Shown: positions 13,051 to 28,171, numbered from the stretch's first letter. The stretch is 64,000 nucleotides of DNA from Anthonomus grandis grandis (GCF_022605725.1 NC_065567.1:27073127-27137126), one strand, 5' to 3'. Notes: generated by a model from the sequence alone, not told the origin. Made by a program: numbers and translations.

Positions 13051-16000
13051 ATAAACCAATAAAGCCAACAGGCCCCGAAAATGAATTATTTGGCGACTTT
13101 CGCGTTTCCACCTGACCGGCCTGGAAATTTACGAGACTGCTAATCGTTCGCACGGGACCATAAATTCAAGAAAATTAATTTTTCCCCCTTTGTTGGGTCG
13201 TTTTCACCGAAAAAAGAGTCGTTTGGGAAACGATATTCGATGTATAGAAGCATATGGGGGGACTACCCTGCTATTGGAAAATAAAGGTTATCTGTCGTTT
13301 TATTTTTTCATTTCAGATTGTCATTCTTTGACCATCCTGGTATTTGTGTTATGTTAAAGGAAATAATCTAAAATTCTAGCGTAGCGAATGGCCAAGGAAG
13401 GGAAGCACAAAATATAAAGTAAAGAAGAAAATCAAAAGGCAAAAAATTGTTATAATGGCAATAGAGAACCTAAAGCAGGGCAAGTAAAATGGTTGACCTT
13501 CCCCAGCTCTAACCATATATTTTCGTTAACCAAGAAAATAAGAGGTGCTTTGTGTGTAGCTCGCACGTTATTAACGCCGTAACTCACCATCACACTCGAC
13601 ATGTGTGCGTCATCTAATCAAATTTATGACACAGGCAGCGCAGCGCAGCGACGGGATCGTATACACTCCTGCTTTTCTTTTTGCTCCCTTTTTCGAATCC
13701 GCTGCGTCCCGTTTTTTATTTTATTACACCATTCCTGCATGTTACGGAAAGGTGCCTTCGTATATTTGTTGTTTATTAATTTTTAGGGAAATTTACGACT
13801 TACGAAAACGCTTATTGGCAAGTAAAAATAATCTATACATATATGAATATATATTAATCTTTATTTAATCATTACATAGATGTACAAATTTTATTTATAT
13901 TTAAAGAGTTTATATAAATATAAAATTTTTATTTAATGCTTTGTTAGGTCCGAAGCCTTTTGCTATTGCGGCCCATAAACAATACCATAACAGCCGTATC
14001 CTATATTAAGCAATAAATAAGCGTTATTAAATGTACTGAATAAATTGAAACTTGCCATCGAAATGGCGCATATCTTTTATTTAGCAATTTACCTCCGACC
14101 AATTTATTTCTATTGATATTTATTGTTCGATTTATGTGATATCTTTTAGAGAGAGGGTTGTCGCGTAATGAATATACAAATAATATCCTCATGCAACATT
14201 CTCATGTTAATAGCATTTTGATTTTTAATTAAAACTTGAGAGGACGTGAAACAAATGCAATAATATTATATTAGTTATTTTCGAAATATCTGTCAAGAAT
14301 CTTAAATTTCTTTCCTAAATATGCCATCCATAAAAATTTTCCTCCGAGCAGTAAAATATTTTCCGCAAGAATTTCAATATTTACGACCCAGTTAAAATTC
14401 AACACCGTCCGTATATCAAGTGAAATGTAACATTCGGCAAGGGCCATAAGTCATTTCGCGACGACGAGGAAAGTTATCCTTCTTGCGATTTTCGAGTTTT
14501 CCGCCATTCGGATTCGAGATTTTTAAAGAATTTTATAGTCCGAGTGCCAAAGTATTTCATTGTTTGCGTATCACATATAGCACTTACCCCAAAAAAAGTA
14601 TTATCTGGTGCAGCCTCTGTCACCCCAAATATACCTAATTGGAATAAAGGCACGGCATTACTTCCAATTAATATCCACATATTTCATGTAGATCCCTTGA
14701 CGTATCCTTTACGTTTCTATTGAACCGACCGACCCCTCTGTACCATTGTCCCATTTTTAAGAATATAATTTATTAGGTTAGGTACAATATAAACCCCAAT
14801 CGTTTGACAATACAATGTAATAAATAACTTTTATATTGTCTGCAGTGGTGAAATAAGGCCATTGATTTGTAGAACTGTATATTAAAAATATAATATTTCT
14901 TCAGCACATCCAAAAATTTGTTCAAATTTAATTCAATGTTTTTTCTTATGGTGAGTTAAAAAAATTAAATTATAAGAGAATGAGACTGATATCCTCAAAT
15001 TAATATATTATTCTGATGATTAACTCAGAATCATTTTTTCTTGTTTGTCCTTATTATACCCGTTTATCAGATTACTTCATTTTATAAAAAAATAGAACAG
15101 TAAATCATTCGTAGCGGCACTTTGCATGAATTATGGGCACCTCTTACAGCGTTTTCTACTCCACCGACTTATTTCAGAGCAATAATTCTTTGGAGAAGTC
15201 CCTCCTCGTTGGCGATATAATTTACGATCCCCGAGGCACGAAAGAATCAGCCACACATCCCGCACTTTTGCAGTTCATAATTTAACAAGTCTCCCCCTTT
15301 TAAATGGATAAAGCTACTGCGAGATTAATTTTTAGTAAAAGCTTTTCCATTCTTCTATTGTTTATTAAACATTTTTTATACAATTCAAATGAAAAACACG
15401 ATTCGACAGATTGGCAATTATCAAGTTCCGCCAGTTTGGAGTCATTTTATGACTGTTATTAACCGATTGAGTCTGGCCGAAATAAATTACCGTCATTTCG
15501 GCCAAACGAACGGCAAATTATCACTTTCGAAGCAACATAAAGACAGATGATCTTGTGGGGTTTTATAACGATAAAATAAAGACTGCTTTAAGGCATATAA
15601 ATTAATGTTGGCCGGCCTTTTTTTGGACTTATTTTATAAAGCTGATGTTTAACAGGCAAATTATTTCCTTATAAATATGAAGTCGAAATTGAAATGCCTC
15701 TATATGGCGATCAATATGAACGTGGCTTAGTAAATCGTTTTTTTTTTTTAAATATCATAATTACCATGCAAAGTGAACTTTATAAAAGTATTTATTAAAA
15801 CAATTATTAAGGCTGAAAAATTCCTTTTACCCCCAGATAGCGCCCGTTAAGCCATTGGATATCTAATAACTGTCCCCTTTTGAATATACTATCTATACTA
15901 TGGACATGACCAAAAATTATCCAAAGAATGCCCAATGGATATTCAATGGACAGTGAAACGACACACTCTTGGACGTCCATTTGGAATCCATTATTTTGAA

Positions 16001-16609
16001 AATTGTAAAAATTGACTTTGCGTTGGGTGGGCTTTTTAGTCCAAATCATCATTATGCATGGTTAAAAACACCTGATAAATAAAAAAACTTAGGGCGAAGC
16101 AATTAGCGAAAAATAATCAGTTAAATAATTAAGCCGTATAAAAAGAGCGAAAATTATCAATTATCCGCAAATGTTAATTAACGAATATAATATTTATTAA
16201 CGGCTGTCCCGAAAATTTTACAGCGCGTCCATAATTAATAAACTGGACGGTCGGAATAATATAAATAATTTATTTAATTCGAAATTATTTTAATGGAACA
16301 AACCGAACGATTCGGCCACGGTTTTAATTTTATCGTTTGGCCATTAATAAAATATCGGGTGCCCCGTACGAATTTATAACTCGCCTCGGAAAATAAATTA
16401 CTATTTATATTGTATAAATTTCGTCGAAAAGCCACCACAACGTGCGGCATGACCGATGTTAATAATCCCTGTTTTAATAACCGTACATATTTATTTTCTG
16501 TTTAATTTATTTATATTGTTTCAACGCTTGTTTGCTAACGATTATAATAAATAATGGCCTGATGCGTATAATATGGATAAATTTGCCAGAATATATTCAT
16601 TAAAATGAA

Positions 16610-16615
<6 letters not shown>

Positions 16616-16640
<25 letters not shown>

Positions 16641-16642
16641 TT
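16616..16642. repeat. (ATT)9 microsatellite
   Basis: Nine uninterrupted ATT units. No gene nearby. Confidence 0.9.
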
Positions 16643-19600
16643 CTTTTTCTAATTATGTTTATATATGCTTATTTTATTTGGCGTCTTTTTAAATGACACA
16701 CATCACTAAAAGAAAAAATACATGCCTTCAATTAAAAAAACTAGGGAGCACGTCCTCTAAAACAAAATTAAACAAGCGGACGATCGAGATTTCTTTTCAG
16801 ACGCCGAGGAAAATTTATTTTCTCGTCGGTAGCAAATTGTGTTTTGTAAAGGAATCGCTATGGCAAACATGTCGACGGACATTTATTTTACTTTCCGTTA
16901 AGGGTGGACGAACGAGGGTAATTTGTTACCCTTTGGCGATTTTACTTTGGTCCATTTACCGCCTTTGTTAGAAAGTTACAAACTTATAAGCCATGTAATG
17001 GTAGTTATTTCTTTTGATTTTTGAACACTTGATAAATTTATCAAGTAACATTGGTGAAAAGGAAAAAAATCGTTGTGCAACCAGCTGTAAGTTCTCATAA
17101 AACCCTACTGCAACCAGACATCAATCTAAATCTTACAAATAATATTTTACTGTCAGGTACACTAATTACTGTCCTTGGCCCCTTATTGAAAAAAACCGCC
17201 ACTTGAGGTAATTACACGGCACCCGGGGAAAAATTATACGTTGCTCGGGTCGCTTGTAGCCACTGCCCTAAACGGCATCGGTCAATCAAATGACGCCATT
17301 CTAACAATATCGGATTTTTTTTTTCTTAATAAAATGTATTCACGCGCGTTTACGTGGCGAAAATATTAGAAATTAAGGGCAGAAAGAAAAATGCCATAAT
17401 TTTTCTCTTTAGCAAAAACACAAAGCGGTCCCCTTAATCCCGTCAAGACGTTTAATCGTATAGGGTGGCATTTTAACTCTGGGGTTGCCTGTCGATTTGC
17501 TGTTTACAAATCGACCTCGTTTGTCTTCGCAAAGTGAGTTATGGTCGCCGTAAGTTACGGCTCGTTTATTTGCGAACCTTAAGGGCAAAAAATTACGCCA
17601 TGCGTAGATGCTTCTCCTTCGAAATGGGACGGTTATTTATTTTTGAGTGGTAATGCTTATTAATTTTTTTAAATGTTATCAATAATTAAAAAGTATAAGG
17701 CGATATACGGCGGTATTCACTAAATAAATATTAAGTATAGACCCCATAGATTCCTCGTTAAATTCTCCGTCTCTAATCCCTCATGAGTGAAACCAGTTGC
17801 AAGCTGTCAATCAATTTAGAGAATCTGGTGACAATGGTTAACATGGAAAATTGTGTAAGGGCCCGGGGTTAGGTCGGACTAATCCTGTCACCGGAATACA
17901 CACAAATACTTGAAACGATCCCGACTAATTTCGGTCTTGCCCTATTATCCCTTTTTTTGTGACATTCTTTAATCCCTACGAACTTAGGGCGACAGTAAAG
18001 GTGATGCCGCATATATGGTATGTTGTTGGATCAGCTGCCACTTTTTCCACCTAGTTACATTTGTTAATTTATTCCTAAAAAATGTGTTTTTTTTTAACAA
18101 AATTAGAATGTTGAGATTTCGTAAACGTGTTTATGTCGTGTACTATTTGTATAATAATATCTATGGATTACATGGATAACATGATAGCTAAGTGAACTAT
18201 GTTATAACTTAATTTTAAAAATGCTTAAATCCATAATTACTAGAAAAAAATATAATAATAATAAGAAGAATAATAATCTTTCCATAATAAAAGTGGTATC
18301 TAAAACCCTCATGTTTTGACAATAGTAATTTTCCGACAAACACCCGAAAAAACCACAGAAATCTGATCGGTGTTGTCACAAAGCTGTCACAGTGATCTTT
18401 AAAGAGCCGTGGGGCGGTCTCGATTATACCTGAGGCGAGGGGGCGATTTAATCAGCCGTATTGGATTACCGCAGTCCCAAGGCAACAAAAAATAATTACT
18501 AATGCGGGGCAAAGTGTATAAAAGAGCCCGTCATCCGATGACATGTCACCCTATTGTCAACGACCCTTTGTTGCGGCCTTACCTACTTACTTATGAAATA
18601 AACCTACTTATAAGTGGAGAAAAACTGGTATTAGACTCACTGGGGTTTACTAAGAGGGTTGATATTATTCGATTGTCAAGAAAGGTAATCTGACAGCGAC
18701 AAACATACGATGATTTTTCGGATTATAAACAAGTTTTTGTTGTTTGGGCTCTTAAGGAACACCTGGATGAAGGATATGAAGGAAAAACCCTATTTGCTAT
18801 GTTGTTTTGTCTGCGATCAAAAGAGATTTTGGTAATAAAAATATAGCACCACTCATATTTAAGCTCGAATTTGTTTATAATTTTTGTAAAATTATATAAC
18901 AATGATTTATGGTATGCAACATAGTAAAAAAAAATATCGATCGTTAGAGCTAAAATGCCTTTAGAATTAATTTCTTTGATCATGAGATGACGTTAAGCGC
19001 AACGTCACCGGCAGCTCTGCAAAAGCTTTGTACGGAAATTTATGGGAAAACGGTCGCCTGTGATGGAGAAGTAATTTTCATATGCCCTTTTTCGATTAAA
19101 CCACAGCAAAGAGAATTTTTTAATACATTTTCTCAGTGATTATTTAGTTGTTTTTTTAGTCTTTTCTTGAAAATGCCTACCTAACAATATACAGTAAAAT
19201 AATTAATGTTTAAGTAGTTCTATTAGATAATAAGAACTGAAAACTACGAGGTAAAATACATTAATAAAACCACTGTTATGGTATAGTTTTTAACACGCAA
19301 AGTTCGCGTGTAGTGCCGACATGAATTTCGCAGTTCAACTTTGTTATTTCAATCAGCAAAGTGATTTATCGACTACAATTCGTACTTTAAGCACTAATTA
19401 TTACTTTGTTTCATTGAACAGGAGTTACTAGACTTTGATCTTATTAAAAGGGCAAGAATTATTTTTTGCTGAATATAAAAATGATTTTTTAATGAAAATA
19501 TAGACCGAAACTTTGGTAGGCGCCACACTTCGTTAGACAACTACAGTTGATGTATATGTAAGGATTTGTGCAAATCAAAATTCTTATGAACAGCCTGTGC

Positions 19601-21467
19601 ATAATCCAATTAGATATACATGCAGATCATAACTTAAATCTTATTTCATCATGACTGATGGGTTGAGTGACTAGAATATGAAAAATGAAACTAATTTCAA
19701 TTTTATAATTTACAGGTTAGTATGAAAACTCGTATTTTAATAATCATAGTTTATCATATAGAAAAAAATTTTCCTTTAAGTGTAAATTTGTATGCTCAGT
19801 GTGTCGGCGTGCTCAACTTGTCGATCAAACAAGAACATTGTATTCATTTAAAAAAATTTCATAGTTGTCCGACTGTGAATGGAGGTCATAGGTCATGACG
19901 CGTAGGTGTTATCTGGCTGCAAGTGTTTTACATAATTGCCGCATCTATATGCGTATGCATCTGGGGAAGTACTCGAGATTAGCATTTAGTCGCTGTTCGT
20001 AGCGTGTTGATTCTGCCGCTTGACAAATTGCTATGGGAGCCCATCATTTTTTACCGCCAGAAACTCGTTGACGGTATACATTTTAAGAACTTTTCATAAA
20101 TACGCTCTTCATCAGGATTTATTAATCTATAGACTAAAATTTGTTTTTCAATGAAACAAAAATATATAAACGTAAAGTAGAAAAATATAATAATGTAATA
20201 AATAGGGCGCTGACACGCGGATCAAAAGAAATGATATGCCGCCATTCGACGAGCCACCGCAGCCACATCAGCCGCATCGACATATCAAACAACAAAACAA
20301 AACAACATCCGGGAATCGGCAATTAATCAAAACGCGGGGGTCGACTTTGATTGCAAAATGAAAATATAATGGTATGAACGCCATTAATTGTATTACGCTG
20401 TACTGCACCGCCACTGTCGTGCTTTTGACAGCTTTTTCATCTATCAAGTTATACGTTTTGATGGCTTTTAATAATGTAGAACGGCTGAGACGCGCTACGT
20501 AAATTGTCTTGCTTTACCTTTAGATAACCCTGACAAACATGTTTATTATAATTTTTTCAACATGTGACAGTTAATATTTTATATATTATATATAATATTA
20601 TAAGCATTTCTTCCGATAAATCCACTAAGACTCACATTTTTTTATCCATGATTAAACGACAGGCAAATAAATGTTGCTTTTTAGCGAGTTCCTCAATTTC
20701 GAGATGCATCAGCGACACCTAACTTAATTATTTTTTTCTAATTAATAATTATACTTGGGTTATATATATTTCAACGTATGCCCCTACTAGGTATAAAAAA
20801 TGTAAATAAAAAAATGATGGTTTGCTCGTTAAAATTAAAACCAATTGCGTAGTACCCTCCACAAACCTAATATGTGATTCGGCCTATGCAAATATCCGCA
20901 AAATCAAAACGAATTAATCTGTCAATATGAACTTTGAAATTACGATATTAATAACTGACGGGCCGACATACCAATAGATAACTGATTGACTAAACCGCCA
21001 TATTTACATGAACGCATCGCTCTGTTTGATGATTTACTTAAGATTATAAATATATTTGTTAAATATTTTATACAATCAGAAAACATTAAATTAACTTTAT
21101 CTTCATCACAAAAATCGTAAAAATTTTCTCTTCCCTTCGAAAAACTACTTTCAGAATTATGGCGCTTTAAATATTGGAGATGGCAATACTAAATACCGTG
21201 TATAATAAAAATCTAAATATTTAAACATTCTACAGAATTATTAAAATATTAAAATTATTATTTAAATATTAACTTCTTTTTTGCAAATTTAACTTTTTTT
21301 TTAGGGTTTTTTCAACAGTTTATAGATGGTTTGTCGGGTGCCTATAATTATTTATATTACTTTAAAACATGGTGTAAAGTCTACCATTTTTTTGAGGACG
21401 TTCTTAATTCGCTTCTCCGATTTTTATTTAAACTAAACTAATTTCACAAAATGCAATTTTCCATTAG

Positions 21468-21488
21468 AATAATAATAATAATAATAAT
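21468..21488. repeat. (AAT)7 microsatellite
   Basis: Seven uninterrupted AAT units in AT-rich DNA. Confidence 0.85.
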
Positions 21489-23450
21489 TCAATTAATAAT
21501 GCACTGCCTGATAATTTATTCTACATAAACAAGCCAACACACATACCCCGGCCGTACCCGTTTTTAATACGACCCGAATTATGAAATGATAAAATTATTA
21601 CCGCACTTAAAACCGTTTGCATAATTCATAATAAATTGCAATAAATATAAAATTTACGATATGTATATTTAATTTTATTGTTATTAGGTTTATTACCGAT
21701 TCATAATGGTGAAGGATACACATTAACCGGGGTGGTTATTTAATAAAATATCTTTAATACCCTTTTATGCCTGTCGAATTTAAAATTGTCAACTATATTA
21801 CAGTTGGTTAATGTACCATATTCGATAATAACTAATGAATTAAAATTTTGCTTGTTACATATCAGTAGCGCATCATTTATTTGCTAGAATCTAGCAGCTA
21901 AATTGAAAAAGACAAAATAAAGCAATGATATAAAATATAATGAATTTTTAAATTGTTTTAAATTTATTGGTTTTTACTTAATTTTAAATTTTAAACATAA
22001 AACCTATAGGGCAACTAATAAAACCTATTAAAATATTGTTTTATCGAAGAAATAAACATTTTAAAGATGAGACCCTGCGCCTATGCACTTATCGATATAC
22101 CAATACATAATTCAGGATAAGTTCGGTTTTGGGCAGATGTAATTATTCAAATAAATAATTATTAAAATGTCACCAGGCACGTACTATAATAATCTCTTCA
22201 AACTCTATTATTTATAAATCGGTTAAAAAAAACTGATTAAAAATTTAAGCCGGACATTTAATTGCCAAGGTGTTAACGGCATTTATTTATTTACTCATCG
22301 ATTTGGATTGAGAGTTCGGTAATTTATATGGAATATTTAAGTAGTTTTGATGATATATACATACAATATTATTTTAAAAATTACATTTAAAATATTGTTT
22401 GATACGGAGGCAGTTGTCAAAATAAAATGTATGTCATAGGTAGAGTAAAATCTGGTCGTTAATTAATATTTAAATATCACGTATTATATATTCTACATGT
22501 ATTGATTCCTAAATGAAATGTAAGTTAGTATTGAGAAAAATACATAATAAAACGTAAAAATATGTCCAAGTACTGTTCTTTTTTTCCACTTAAACTAACC
22601 GTTTCAATGAAGCAAATTTTTTATTTAAATCCCTTACAATAAATCCACAAGTAATTCCTTTTCTAGTATCTACACAATGCTTTGAATATATTTCAAAAGG
22701 ATCATTAATATGAATCTCCATGTATAGGGTTTTTAGCCGTTTCTCGGCAGGTCACAAACAACCACTAAGCTGGTAATATTGTAAGATTGAAGATATTACA
22801 ATTTCAACTTTTGCACTGCTAGTATACCAGTTTTAGATTAGTAATTGGTATATGACTTGTTTAAGAATTTTAGAATAAGACACTTCACTTTTGTAAAAAT
22901 GTATGAAAAATGTATCTTTGAACAATGAAAAAATATATTTAATGAAATTATTCTAGAAAGTTTAATAAAGCAAATATTATATTTCAATTTTATAATCATA
23001 CCATATGTAAGAAATACAACTTGCTTCTCTATTAGCTTTAATATCCCATATCCTCCTCTTCCATTGACTTTATCAGGGAATTTATTATCTGACAGGTGAC
23101 AGTAAGGTAGCTTAATAGATTAGTCAAAACAGTGGGTTGAACATTATCTTAAACAGTCGCTTGCCGGGCCGTGAGCCGTCAGGGATTTGCTTAATAAATT
23201 ATTTTCAAATCTCCTCCATCTTTGATGATTTCTTGGTATTTTCGGGGAATACGGTGGGCTTTATTTATTAAACAAATGTATCGCTCGGTTTTTCTTGTGT
23301 TTTGATAGAGCGACAATAAAAACTTTTTTTCAATTTTTTTTATTTTCAAATAAAAGTTAAGTACATTTCAATAATTAAAATCAGATTATCATCTTAAAGC
23401 CAGTTATATTGATAGAAAGACATATTAAACGTGTTCGTTAATTTTTCCAA

Positions 23451-26400
23451 AAAACGATCTGGCGTAGAGAAACCTTGGAACATTCCTGAAGGTACTGGCG
23501 AAAATCCCCGGCAAAGATTCTCGCCCCATTATCGGCGCATATCCAAACCGCTGTTTCCCATCCAGAGCAATTAATCCGGGTGAAATTCCGGGAAGTCGCG
23601 GTCGCTCCGGTCACCGGATTCCACCTAATTCACTCTGCCGCCAGCTCCGGACTCTCCCAAGTGGGTTATTTACGGCCATGGCCTGCGATTCATTTCTCCT
23701 TTGGGGACTATGTCTTAATTCCTTTGAATATTTATCACGTAAACCTAAAAAAGATTCGCCAAGGCATATAATGGATATGTATTTATATCAAATTCACATT
23801 TTGAATTCCTCAAATTGATCTAAAGTAACATACCGTCTGGTGATATCAGGTTACACGCGTTTCAGTAAAAAGTCTCGACTTTCGTTCGTTCCTGCCGTTG
23901 ACATTTTCGGCATTTTTACATAATTTTACGTTGTTAGTGTCAAGGGAAATCCTCTCTGTTTTATTTGAATAAATGTGTTTTGAAATTTAACGTGACATGG
24001 TCTTTGTTCTTAGCCGTTATTAGATTTTTCTTGATACTCGTACTTATTATCATATACGACATTTCATCAACTTAAATTTGGGTTTTGTTCTTTTACATTT
24101 TTTCAATGAAAATTTTAAAGCAAAAACTCCCCATGTTACAGCAAGCGAACACTACACTAAGTAAAAAAGTGTAGCTTTAGGCGTAGTAAAGTATGGCTCG
24201 AAAAGCGCCAATCAAATTTTCCTTTTTCCACTATAACATGCACACCGGAAAAGCCTTTATGTTCCGTGGGTGAAAATTTGCCAGCGAAAACGACTGCTTT
24301 GTAAATTTTCTCATGTTTTTCCTTTTGGAAATCCGCCCATACATGCATGTCAGTGACACATTTTGTTGATGTTTAGTTTTTAAGCTTTAAATAACAGAAA
24401 TGGTAAAACAATTGCATGGTCAAAGCAATCTTATTACTTTTATTTACCTAATAACTAAATGAGGTCACTTCTAAAACCACATACAAAAAATCGGGCTTCT
24501 TATAAAATGTCAATTTCTTAAATGCATATATATTTGAAAAAAAAAGCAATAATTATTTCATAATTTTGTACTTTACTCATATCGTTAAAAGGACTAGAAC
24601 GACCTCTACGATAAAGCTCTCTTTCCGAAAAACATTCAAGAACTGATTTATGGCTTCTTATATAGACGGCGGCTCAAATGAATGGATGTAGCGGAAAAAG
24701 TATATGTCTTGCAATTATTAATGACGCGAGAACAATCGTTTTGGTATAGGCCCCTTTTTCACTTCGTCCTGTAGTGAATTATATTTATCCTACGCAACAT
24801 AAATTATGAGAGTAGGGTAAAATGGGGTGGTTAGCTCTATAGTCAGAATTAAAAAAAAGTATAACTACTTAATGTCATATATACATTTGATTAATAACGT
24901 ATGATTCTTAGCTATAGTACTTGTGACTTTGTACGGAGGTTCCGATATTCTAATTTGGCAAAGTGTAACAACTTCAGAGAGACATTATCCCTTAGGAACT
25001 AGGGGTAAAATAGGTTTAAGGGTAACTGAAAAGTGTTATCATGCCGTAAAATGCAAAGTGCCACCGTATTAAGATGAGTAATGGGTCCGCCAGTGGCCGT
25101 AAAGCAAATAAAGCGGCATTTCATGTGCTCCCTTATCGCGAAACGGCCCTTTATGGGGCGCACCCCCCATAAAAAGGCGATCCCGGAAATTACAGGGTTA
25201 TGACGTACCGGGGAGGGTAAGTAGTTAGTGTGTTTACGTCAGTCGGTCAAATTTTTTTTAGCTTTTAATCGGGAGTGAGAGAAACCAGAAGCAGATAACC
25301 TTATATATATACTTAAAAAAAAACATCAGAACGTGTAACGGTCTACTTTATATCAACGTCACGTTGAAATTTAATCCAGCAATTATACAAAGAATTGAGC
25401 CTTTCTCTCCCCTTTCGGTTCTAACAAGCCTGATAGGATTATAAATTTAAAAAGAGGCCCCCTTGAAAGAAGCGTTTTCAAAAGGCAACTTGAAGCCAGT
25501 TTGAGAGCGTCAATCAACATGACAGTATATGGAGCGTATGGAGCGACAGCACAATTGATATGTGGCGAAGGGTTTCCGCTCGAATAATACTAATCTACGT
25601 GTATAAACACTTGAAAAGTGAGTGTTGTATAATAGATAGTTGGCTACAGGACCCACTGGAAATGTAACAAAAAATCAGAAGCTTGTATACATATAGCTTA
25701 TTTGAATGCTATTTATGGAATGATGAATGAAACGTTTTTAAGCAAGTTTGTTGGTGTGTTAATCTGTTTTTAAAATAACGCCTAATTACACTGCGCGGCA
25801 GGCAGCAGCACACATACACTTTAAAATGTTGTCCAAAAATGCACCACAGGATTCTTATCGCGGTTAGTTATGAAGCCATAACTCAAAGCAGCGACCAGTG
25901 GTTTAGTGGCCCTCGGCACAATTTTATTTCATTTTTTATTCCGCTTGCAATGTATCTACCATCAAGAGAAATAGAATTATTGCCAAACAAGATGAAAGAT
26001 TGTTGGGTAATTGGATAAATTTGCTAATGTTTCTATTCCAGTTTTATGGGAAAACTTTAGTTTATTATAAAATTTCAAAATAAAGATAGAAATGTTTTGC
26101 GATTTAGAAATCATCGACGAGTGATTTTTTTCAAAATATTGAATTGCAATTTGAAGTCAATTCTCACCAGGTTCCTTAAAATAATAACAATATCCTAGTA
26201 AACCTAAACGGTATAAATCAATATCAAGACATCAAAAAAGCAATTACTTGGGTAAGTAATGCCATCCATTCAAATCAAAAACTCTAGAGGGAAATTAAAT
26301 CGCGATCGACACCCTCGTGACCTTTTTAAAATTCATCCCTCACGTAATTGCATCCGCGCGAATAAAAATTAGAGAGCCTGGCAATTTCCAGTCATTCTTC

Positions 26401-28000
26401 TTTCCTCCTCGCCAGCGCCAGTCGTCGTTTTAATAACGGCAGGGTAAAAAGAGGTATATCTATTAGCCGCGTTGGCAGCTACTTGACACACAAAAGACCC
26501 TATTTTTTAAAGAGGGGTGGGTTTATTACTTTCGTAGGCAGATTATTCTTTGCTAGAAGTTCTTTACCATTTGTAACGTGTTTCAAAAGATTAAAGTTAA
26601 AAAGAGTATTGTTATAATATTTTCAATTAGACTGTCCTAAGTCGATAAGCAACTAAACAACCCTTAGCAGCCGATGCATTTTTACGTTTCCCCAGAGTGC
26701 TGAAAAATTCACTGTTCTGTCGAATTTTCACGACAATTTCAAGTTCTATTTTATCCCGACAAAATGACGTTGGGAATTCCTGATCCCTCTTTCTATTGTA
26801 AAGTGCTCCTACGCTGCGATCTTTACTGCTTCGAGGTGTAAAGTTCCTTTAGTAAGGGTGTCACATTTATTTAATGTTTATGCATGGGGTGCGATGGGGT
26901 GTCATCGAAACTAAAGTAAATTTATTTATGTGCCATTCCAATAAAGTTCTAACAAATTATATTCGTTCCTAAACCTAATGGTTAATTCGAAAACTAAGTT
27001 ATAGAGACCATCGAAATCGCCGTAAAGGGCTACTTAATGCGGTACACAGTGTATTATCTTCTGCCTTACACGGGTTCAACACTAAGCTCGGTCGAAGCCG
27101 TATTTCCTCGTAAGCAGGATTCGGAGTTGCGGGGAACAGATTAACACCATGAATATGTGGTAATTACTGAGACCTAGTTCCTGATTGTGGAGAGTTTTCA
27201 CATAATCTAAAATACTTTTGAACCATCATTATGGCCACGGGTATTAAATGCATCAATAGGACTTGAGAAGGTAATATCTATTATATAAGTGAATTGGCAA
27301 TTGTAATAAAAGTTCTTTGGCTTGGTTGATACGGGGTTGGTGCAAGTCGCATAACATAAATATATATGTTTACCTGTAACATATATCGTTATCAAATTGG
27401 TTGTGGAGCATGTTAGCCTAACGCTTAAACTTATGCCCAAACACCATCATACGTCCTAGTTACGTAATTATTATGTCATATTTATGTTCATACATCCGTC
27501 GTTATAGAATTAACGTATTTTATACGTACTTTTGGATAGGTATTTAGTAAATACATTAAAAACGTCCCGCGGACGTACATGCATGTTAAGTATATATGAA
27601 TACTTAGAAAATATTTCAGCCCCTATGGAATTTGTACAAGAATAAAAAAAAACTCAATTTGTTTTAATAGGAAAGATTTTCTCCTCAAATATACGTATTT
27701 TAAAATATTTCTAATTTCAGTAGGGTAAACAGAAAAACACCATTTGCATGCTTCTTTGCTTTGATAGAAAAAGACAACAAATTCGGAATTAATTAGACAA
27801 CAGCTGTTAAATCGACGTGCCTTCTTTCCAAAGGACTAACTTAGTCTATACATGTAATTAATTCAAATGTTAATCTGGTAGAAAAGTAATTAGGTATAGG
27901 ATTTTAAAAACATCTAAAAACTATAGATAATTAAGTATTTATCATAATAACATATAAAAATTATCAAGATCGGTCATAAACGTAACCCAGTGTTTTTGTT
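23451..28000. other. Gene desert, part 3
   Basis: No supported gene. A relatively GC-rich island at about 23450-23720 has a 63-codon frame without a recognisable domain and looks more like conserved non-coding DNA. A 9-bp inverted repeat lies at 25150-25173 (listed separately). Confidence 0.45.
25150..25173. repeat. Perfect 9-bp inverted repeat TTTATGGGG / CCCCATAAA
   Basis: TTTATGGGG at 25150-25158 and its exact reverse complement CCCCATAAA at 25165-25173 flank a 6-bp spacer. Imperfect pairing continues outward (GCCC on the left, AAGGC on the right). Each arm contains TTTATGG, a caudal/Abd-B-like homeodomain motif. It may be a head-to-head protein site or a small hairpin; no function is shown. 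Confidence 0.6.
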
Positions 28001-28072
28001 GCCCTCACGGACTGTTAAATAAGTAGTTGGTAACATGAGCAAACTTGACACTGTTGACAGTGTTTAAAACAA

Positions 28073-28171
28073 ATGACAGATGCGAAAACGAACGTCCTTC
28101 TTTCAGTCGGCTTGGTTATATTGGTATCGGTTGTCCCTTGTATTTTCTGTAATAAGTGTACACTCCTGTAA
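28073..28171 (+). CDS. Candidate small ORF with hydrophobic segment (32 codons)
   Basis: ATG at 28073 has a favourable AACAA context. It opens 32 codons to TAA 28169-28171, with a hydrophobic stretch NVLLSVGLVILVSVVPCIFC like a membrane segment. An Inr-like TCAGT occurs about 55 bp after the stop, before a second spliced small ORF. ORFs this short are common by chance, so this is only a candidate; nothing identifies a family. Confidence 0.15.
   Translation: MTDAKTNVLLSVGLVILVSVVPCIFCNKCTLL

Larger units (their letters stand above)
13051..23450. other. Gene desert, part 2 (candidate regulatory DNA)
   Basis: No supported gene. Blocks with mixed composition (about 13080-13260, 16050-16560, 17160-17560) are dense in ATTA/TAAT homeodomain-type cores and CCATAAA motifs. 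Simple ATT repeats occur at 16616 and 21468. Open frames of 60-92 codons in this stretch have no recognisable domain and are treated as chance. Confidence 0.45.

Noticed and set aside
17141..17160. Stretch sharing 12 nt with the miR-8 family (TACTGTCAGGTA)
   Set aside because: The seed differs and I see no hairpin arm nearby.
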